NCBI GenBank assembly: GCA_002471845.1
Contig: DKQT01000037.1
Location: 42,088-52,464 of the forward strand
Length of the DNA stretch: 10,377 bases
Reading direction: 5' to 3'
Source: Fidelibacterota bacterium UBA7301
GTDB lineage: Bacteria > Fidelibacterota > Marinisomatia > Marinisomatales > TCS55
The notes beneath the pieces are model-generated. The model saw only the letters and a program-made list of their open reading frames with translations, had not been told where the DNA came from and made no database searches. Of the stretch, positions 7,538 to 10,377 are shown piece after piece. The position numbers and the translations under genes were made by a program. How positions within the stretch are numbered: the first letter of the stretch is position 1; each line of letters starts with the position of its first letter.

Positions 7538-8052
7538 GAATCAACCCTCAAGCCGTTCTTCCACCCCTTGCGGATTGGTTCACCCTGCATGGAAACGTAA
7601 TGCGCACGTTTCTGATTGGGATTTCCATCAGCTTGGAGGAAGGATGCTAGGCTACTGTCCCGGTGATCTTCGATGTACGAGAGAGCGCCGCTTGGGCAGG
7701 CGGTAACGCAGGAAGTAGCGCCATCACACAGATCACAGAAAAGGGGTAAGTCATCGTAAAATCCGATGGCACCCACTGGACATTCCTCCACACAGATTTC
7801 ACAGGACGTACATAAATCTCCATCCAGAATTATCTCTCCATTGTCTCCTACAGTAAGTGCCAATGTGGGGCACTCGAGGCACGGTTTTTCCTGGCAACTG
7901 AGGCAGGCGATGGCCATCTCCACACCCACATTTTCCAGCTTTGCAACACGAATTCGGGACATAGCACGGGTGACACCATCAAAGTGAAACGCACTACACG
8001 CAACCTCGCACATGCGGCAACCCACACAGATCCGAAGCTCACAGTGGATCAT
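7534..8052 (-). CDS. Four-cluster ferredoxin-like Fe-S subunit, partner of the AOR-type enzyme (AorA/BamC-like)
   Basis: Electron-transfer subunit of 172 residues, similar in layout to HycB/DmsB-type polyferredoxins. Sixteen cysteines fall into four groups: C9/12/15/19, C50/53/58/61, C81/84/87/91 and C106/109/115/119. This predicts four [4Fe-4S] clusters; C4 is additional. The second group reads CxxCx4CxxCP, one residue shorter than the common CxxCx4CxxxCP. There is no signal peptide or membrane helix. The last 50 residues or so lack cysteines and may form the docking tail. Four clusters fit AorA of Aromatoleum aromaticum better than Geobacter BamC, which I recall having three. The ATG at 8052 is the only usable start, because the next in-frame codons upstream include TAA. 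It lacks a clear ribosome binding site and follows dch after 60 bases. Confidence 0.85.
   Translation of the reverse strand: MIHCELRICVGCRMCEVACSAFHFDGVTRAMSRIRVAKLENVGVEMAIACLSCQEKPCLECPTLALTVGDNGEIILDGDLCTSCEICVEECPVGAIGFYDDLPLFCDLCDGATSCVTACPSGALSYIEDHRDSSLASFLQADGNPNQKRAHYVSMQGEPIRKGWKNGLRVDS
7545..7549 (-). promoter_or_regulatory. Ribosome binding site of the AOR-type gene
   Basis: GAGGG on the minus strand, 7 bases before the ATG at 7537 and inside the Fe-S subunit gene. With the ATGA overlap at 7534-7537 it indicates coupled synthesis of the two proteins, as expected for subunits of one enzyme. Confidence 0.6.
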
Positions 8053-8113
8053 GGTTGTAAAGCTTTATGGCCCTTGCACCAATTATTATTCCTAAAGGGA
8101 TGATTCTATTCAT
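8039..8113 (-). other. Possible 24-codon leader ORF bridging dch and the Fe-S subunit gene
   Basis: The dch stop is part of TAATG, and this ATG opens a 24-codon frame through the only sizeable gap in the operon. It starts MNRIIPLGIIIGARA and ends in TGA at 8041-8039, past the Fe-S subunit ATG at 8052, in another frame. No family resemblance is expected at this length. It might carry ribosomes across the gap to the Fe-S gene, which has no good ribosome binding site of its own, or it may be chance. It is listed because it is the only content seen in the gap. Confidence 0.2.
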
Positions 8114-8880
8114 TAGCTGTTTGTCCACTCCGGCTTTTTCTTTTTTAAAAAGGTCTCAATCCCTTCATTGGCATCGTGAGTTTCCATTAAGTCGTTTGTA
8201 TAGATCTCCGCAAGTTTGTCCAAGTTTGCAGACAGAGTTTCATTAAATGCCGTCCGTGCTGCACGATTCGCATACCGCAAGGATGATGCACTCTTTGGCA
8301 GAATGTGTTTTTCCACCCAAGCATCAGCACCTTCCATCATAGATTGCTGATCATCAAATAATTTTGTGCCTAGGTCGGAATTCATTACTTCATCGGGTTT
8401 CATACTTCTTCCAGTAAGCAGCAGATCGTCGGCTTTTGCCTGTCCCACTTTCATTGGCAGGATCAGGGAGGCCGGTGGTGCAAATACACCAAGTATGATT
8501 TCCGGCTGGCCAAATCTTGCAGTTTCATCCAGGAAAAGGAAGTTGCACGAAATAGCCAGTTCCATTCCACCGCCAAGACATTGTCCGGATACCAGTGCCA
8601 TTGTGGGCACGGAAAAATTCATTAAAGTTGTGAATAGTCCATGGAACTGACGCAGCATTTCCGGTGCATTCTCTTTGGTATGTTCAGGAACGGATGCGCC
8701 GAAACTGAAATGATCTCCAGTGCCTGTAAGCTGAATAAGCTTCACATTCGCACCAATATTCTCAATTCCAGACTGGAGTTCCGCCATCATTTCCGCATCC
8801 AGAATATTTGCCTTGGGTGTATTCAGGATGAATCGATCAACCTGTCCGTCATAAAGGGACTCTGTAGATATTTTTCCCAT
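8113..8880 (-). CDS. dch: Cyclohexa-1,5-diene-1-carbonyl-CoA hydratase
   Basis: Enoyl-CoA hydratase/crotonase-family enzyme that adds water to cyclohexa-1,5-diene-1-carbonyl-CoA, the product of benzoyl-CoA reductase, giving 6-hydroxycyclohex-1-ene-1-carbonyl-CoA. It is 255 residues, close to the 258 of the Thauera enzyme as I recall. Crotonase landmarks are the oxyanion-hole segments FSFGASVPEH (58-67) and GQCLGGGMELA (99-109), then GQPEIILGVFAPPASLILP (124-142). The VFAPPAS stretch in that last segment is typical of Dch/BamR proteins rather than general enoyl-CoA hydratases. A Lys/Trp-rich C-terminus, FLKKKKPEW, closes the trimerisation region. It starts 2 bases after the oah stop, without a visible ribosome binding site. 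Neighbours oah and had make this assignment strong. Confidence 0.92.
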   Translation of the reverse strand: MGKISTESLYDGQVDRFILNTPKANILDAEMMAELQSGIENIGANVKLIQLTGTGDHFSFGASVPEHTKENAPEMLRQFHGLFTTLMNFSVPTMALVSGQCLGGGMELAISCNFLFLDETARFGQPEIILGVFAPPASLILPMKVGQAKADDLLLTGRSMKPDEVMNSDLGTKLFDDQQSMMEGADAWVEKHILPKSASSLRYANRAARTAFNETLSANLDKLAEIYTNDLMETHDANEGIETFLKKKKPEWTNS

Positions 8881-8882
8881 GA

Positions 8883-9968
8883 TTATTTAGGAAGAATCGC
8901 TTCGACTAATTCGTCATTCCACGGGTGTCCATCGGCCAACATCTGACGCAACTTGATAAAGTCTACTTCTCGATTGCCTTTGGGTCCCTCATTGAAGGCC
9001 CGGAAACCCGCCTTTGCTTCCGTTACCATATTTTGTGCCAGCCAGTCACGATTGGTCTGGCTGTTTTGGTCCCAATGCTCCAGTTTCTTTTTTCGCAAAC
9101 TATTCAGGGTCTTGCTGGTACACTCCGGCATCAAATATAATATCTTTGTCGCCAGAGCATTCACCGCATCATCCAGTGGCGCCAGATCTATCTCACCATC
9201 CATGAGCAAATCTTTACCCGCTTTATATTCATCGCCGGATTTTTTCCGGCCATATACCATATCTCCGTCATCATTGACCCATTGATCGGTGACCAGAAGT
9301 GGATTCCGTACAAATTCTCCATCCACTTTCAAAACAGGAATCACGTCAGAAATAAGTCCAATATTCTGTGCTTCATAGGCTGTCCACATTTCACACAGGA
9401 TACCGCTCTGCATGGCGCGTTCAATGCCCACATAAAGATGTAGAAAATCCGTACTGCCGCCATCGGGAGCACTGCCGTGTTTGGGGCCTGCCTGACCAAA
9501 AATGGCCAAATCACTGGAAATTGTGAAGTCACAGGCCATGCCGATCTCTTGGCCTCCGGCAATGCGCATGCCGTTCACACGGCAAATCACAGGTTTGTCA
9601 CAGTGCAGAATGGATGTGATCATATCATTGAAGAGCCGCATATATTGTTTGTATTCCATGGGCCGGCCGGCATAGTACTCAGCGTACTCTTTCGTGTTAC
9701 CACCGGTACAGAATGCTTTGTCGCCCACAGCTGAAAAAACAACAGCCACCACGCTGCGGTCATTAGAAGCTGCCCGAAAGGCCAGGATTATTTCTTTCAC
9801 GGCGGCAGTTGTGTAAGAGTTGTATTGCCCTGGATTGTTCAGAAAAATCCACGCATTGTTCAGTCCATCTACTGCATTGCCTTTAGTATCCAGACAGGGA
9901 CGTAATTCATAGATGATTTCCTTGAAATCAACGTCGACTAAATTGTGGCTTGCTAAATTGTTGCTCAT
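8883..9968 (-). CDS. oah: 6-oxocyclohex-1-ene-1-carbonyl-CoA hydrolase (ring-opening)
   Basis: Crotonase-superfamily hydrolase, also called BamA, that adds water and cleaves the alicyclic ring of 6-oxocyclohex-1-ene-1-carbonyl-CoA to give 3-hydroxypimeloyl-CoA. It is a standard marker for anaerobic benzoyl-CoA degradation. The 361 residues carry the characteristic segments NNPGQYNSYTT (44-54), FCTGGNTKEYAEYYAGRP (86-103), RIAGGQEIGMACDF (135-148) and FGQAGPKHGSAPDGGSTDF (157-175). It is far longer than ordinary enoyl-CoA hydratases because of family-specific insertions and a long C-terminal region. I chose the ATG at 9968: a GGAG site lies 6 bases upstream, whereas the in-frame TTG at 9980, four codons earlier, overlaps that site and is unlikely. 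It follows the had stop by 16 bases. Confidence 0.96.
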   Translation of the reverse strand: MSNNLASHNLVDVDFKEIIYELRPCLDTKGNAVDGLNNAWIFLNNPGQYNSYTTAAVKEIILAFRAASNDRSVVAVVFSAVGDKAFCTGGNTKEYAEYYAGRPMEYKQYMRLFNDMITSILHCDKPVICRVNGMRIAGGQEIGMACDFTISSDLAIFGQAGPKHGSAPDGGSTDFLHLYVGIERAMQSGILCEMWTAYEAQNIGLISDVIPVLKVDGEFVRNPLLVTDQWVNDDGDMVYGRKKSGDEYKAGKDLLMDGEIDLAPLDDAVNALATKILYLMPECTSKTLNSLRKKKLEHWDQNSQTNRDWLAQNMVTEAKAGFRAFNEGPKGNREVDFIKLRQMLADGHPWNDELVEAILPK

Positions 9969-9974
9969 ATCATT

Positions 9975-9978
9975 CTCC
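9975..9978 (-). promoter_or_regulatory. Ribosome binding site of oah, fixing its start
   Basis: GGAG on the minus strand, 6 bases before the ATG at 9968. It decides that start over the in-frame TTG at 9980. Confidence 0.7.
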
Positions 9979-9984
9979 AAGTAG

Positions 9985-10377
9985 TTAGTTATTCTCGAAA
10001 TCCGGTATCATCACCGATCGTTTCTTTAATTTATGTTCTAATGTTTGTTGAAAAATTTTGTTGATTTGTGACATGGGAAAGGTTTCTGTAAATGGTTTTA
10101 TTTTCAGCTTTTCTTCAGCGACCAATTTCAAAACATCCGCGTACAGTTCCGGCTTACAGCCCCAGGTACCAATAATATTTGCATCAAATGCCATAAGATT
10201 ACTTAACCGGACCTCCAGCTTATCCATGGTGAAGCCAACGATGGATAAGGTGCTGGCAATCCCCATTAAGGCAAAGGCCAGTTCTTGTCCTTGTTTTGTC
10301 CCGGACATCTCATAGATTTTCCAACGGTTTGAAGGGGCTTCCATTTCCCGGCATTTTTCCTTCACAGTTTTTTTTAT
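9985..10377 (-). CDS. had: 6-hydroxycyclohex-1-ene-1-carbonyl-CoA dehydrogenase, C-terminal part (5' end outside the window)
   Basis: Zinc-type alcohol dehydrogenase family enzyme that oxidises 6-hydroxycyclohex-1-ene-1-carbonyl-CoA to the 6-oxo compound with NAD+, between Dch and Oah. Only the last 130 residues are here, of about 370 expected. The frame is open to the window edge, so the GTG at 10365 is internal, not a start. The visible part covers the end of the Rossmann domain and the C-terminal half. NRWKIYEMSGTKQGQ, STLSIVGFTMDKLEVRLSNL and NIIGTWGCKPELY are in keeping with Had proteins. The catalytic zinc ligands and the NAD-binding glycine motif lie upstream of the window and cannot be checked. 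Its place directly before oah, as in Thauera-type clusters, supports the name over other medium-chain dehydrogenases. Confidence 0.87.
   Translation of the reverse strand: MKKTVKEKCREMEAPSNRWKIYEMSGTKQGQELAFALMGIASTLSIVGFTMDKLEVRLSNLMAFDANIIGTWGCKPELYADVLKLVAEEKLKIKPFTETFPMSQINKIFQQTLEHKLKKRSVMIPDFENN

Noticed and set aside
8071..8099. Possible hairpin or terminator in the dch to Fe-S gap (CCCTT pairing with AAGGG)
   Set aside because: Only a 5-base stem with a loop of about 19 bases and no following T-run on the minus strand; too weak to call.
8953..9285. Plus-strand open frames opposite oah
   Set aside because: Low-complexity Ser/Pro/Phe-rich translations antisense to a clear oah gene.
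9969..9980. TTG at 9980 as the oah start
   Set aside because: The TTG overlaps the GGAG site that serves the ATG at 9968; the ATG has proper spacing.
9985..10365. had fragment as a complete 126-residue gene starting at GTG 10365
   Set aside because: The frame stays open to the window edge and the sequence begins in the middle of a medium-chain dehydrogenase, so it is a 3' fragment cut by the window, not a short gene.

Overview
The window looks like part of one long operon, transcribed right to left (all genes on the minus strand), for anaerobic breakdown of aromatic acids through benzoyl-CoA. Genes are packed tightly: most junctions are 1-4 base overlaps or gaps under 25 bases, and the only gap of note is 60 bases, at 8053-8112. 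I saw no RNA genes, mobile elements, repeats, CRISPR arrays or convincing promoters or terminators. The Shine-Dalgarno-like sites and enzyme set suggest an anaerobic or facultatively anaerobic bacterium. Base composition is close to balanced by eye, and the phylum cannot be fixed from sequence alone.

Layout in transcription order. (1) 10377-8113 holds had (3' end only), oah and dch, the modified beta-oxidation and ring-cleavage steps after benzoyl-CoA reduction. (2) 8052-5753 holds a four-cluster ferredoxin-like subunit followed by a tungsten aldehyde:ferredoxin oxidoreductase (AOR) superfamily catalytic subunit, translationally coupled by an ATGA overlap. (3) 5731-3837 holds a FabG-type short-chain dehydrogenase and a FadA-type thiolase, suited to converting 3-hydroxypimeloyl-CoA to glutaryl-CoA plus acetyl-CoA. 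(4) 3824-155 holds hcrC, hcrA and hcrB, the three subunits of molybdenum 4-hydroxybenzoyl-CoA reductase. HcrB carries the extra [4Fe-4S] loop that marks this enzyme. (5) 139-1 is the start of an unrecognised gene that runs off the window.

Read as a pathway: 4-hydroxybenzoyl-CoA is dehydroxylated to benzoyl-CoA (HcrABC). The ring is reduced by an enzyme not positively identified here. Dch, Had and Oah then give 3-hydroxypimeloyl-CoA, and the dehydrogenase and thiolase finish to glutaryl-CoA. The one missing step is ring reduction. The AOR-type pair sits directly after had-oah-dch, where Thauera-type clusters carry the ATP-dependent reductase genes bcrCBAD. The catalytic subunit BamB of class II benzoyl-CoA reductases belongs to the same AOR superfamily. 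The pair is therefore either an unusual BamBC-like reductase or an AorAB-like aromatic aldehyde oxidoreductase feeding the pathway. This is the most interesting question in the window.
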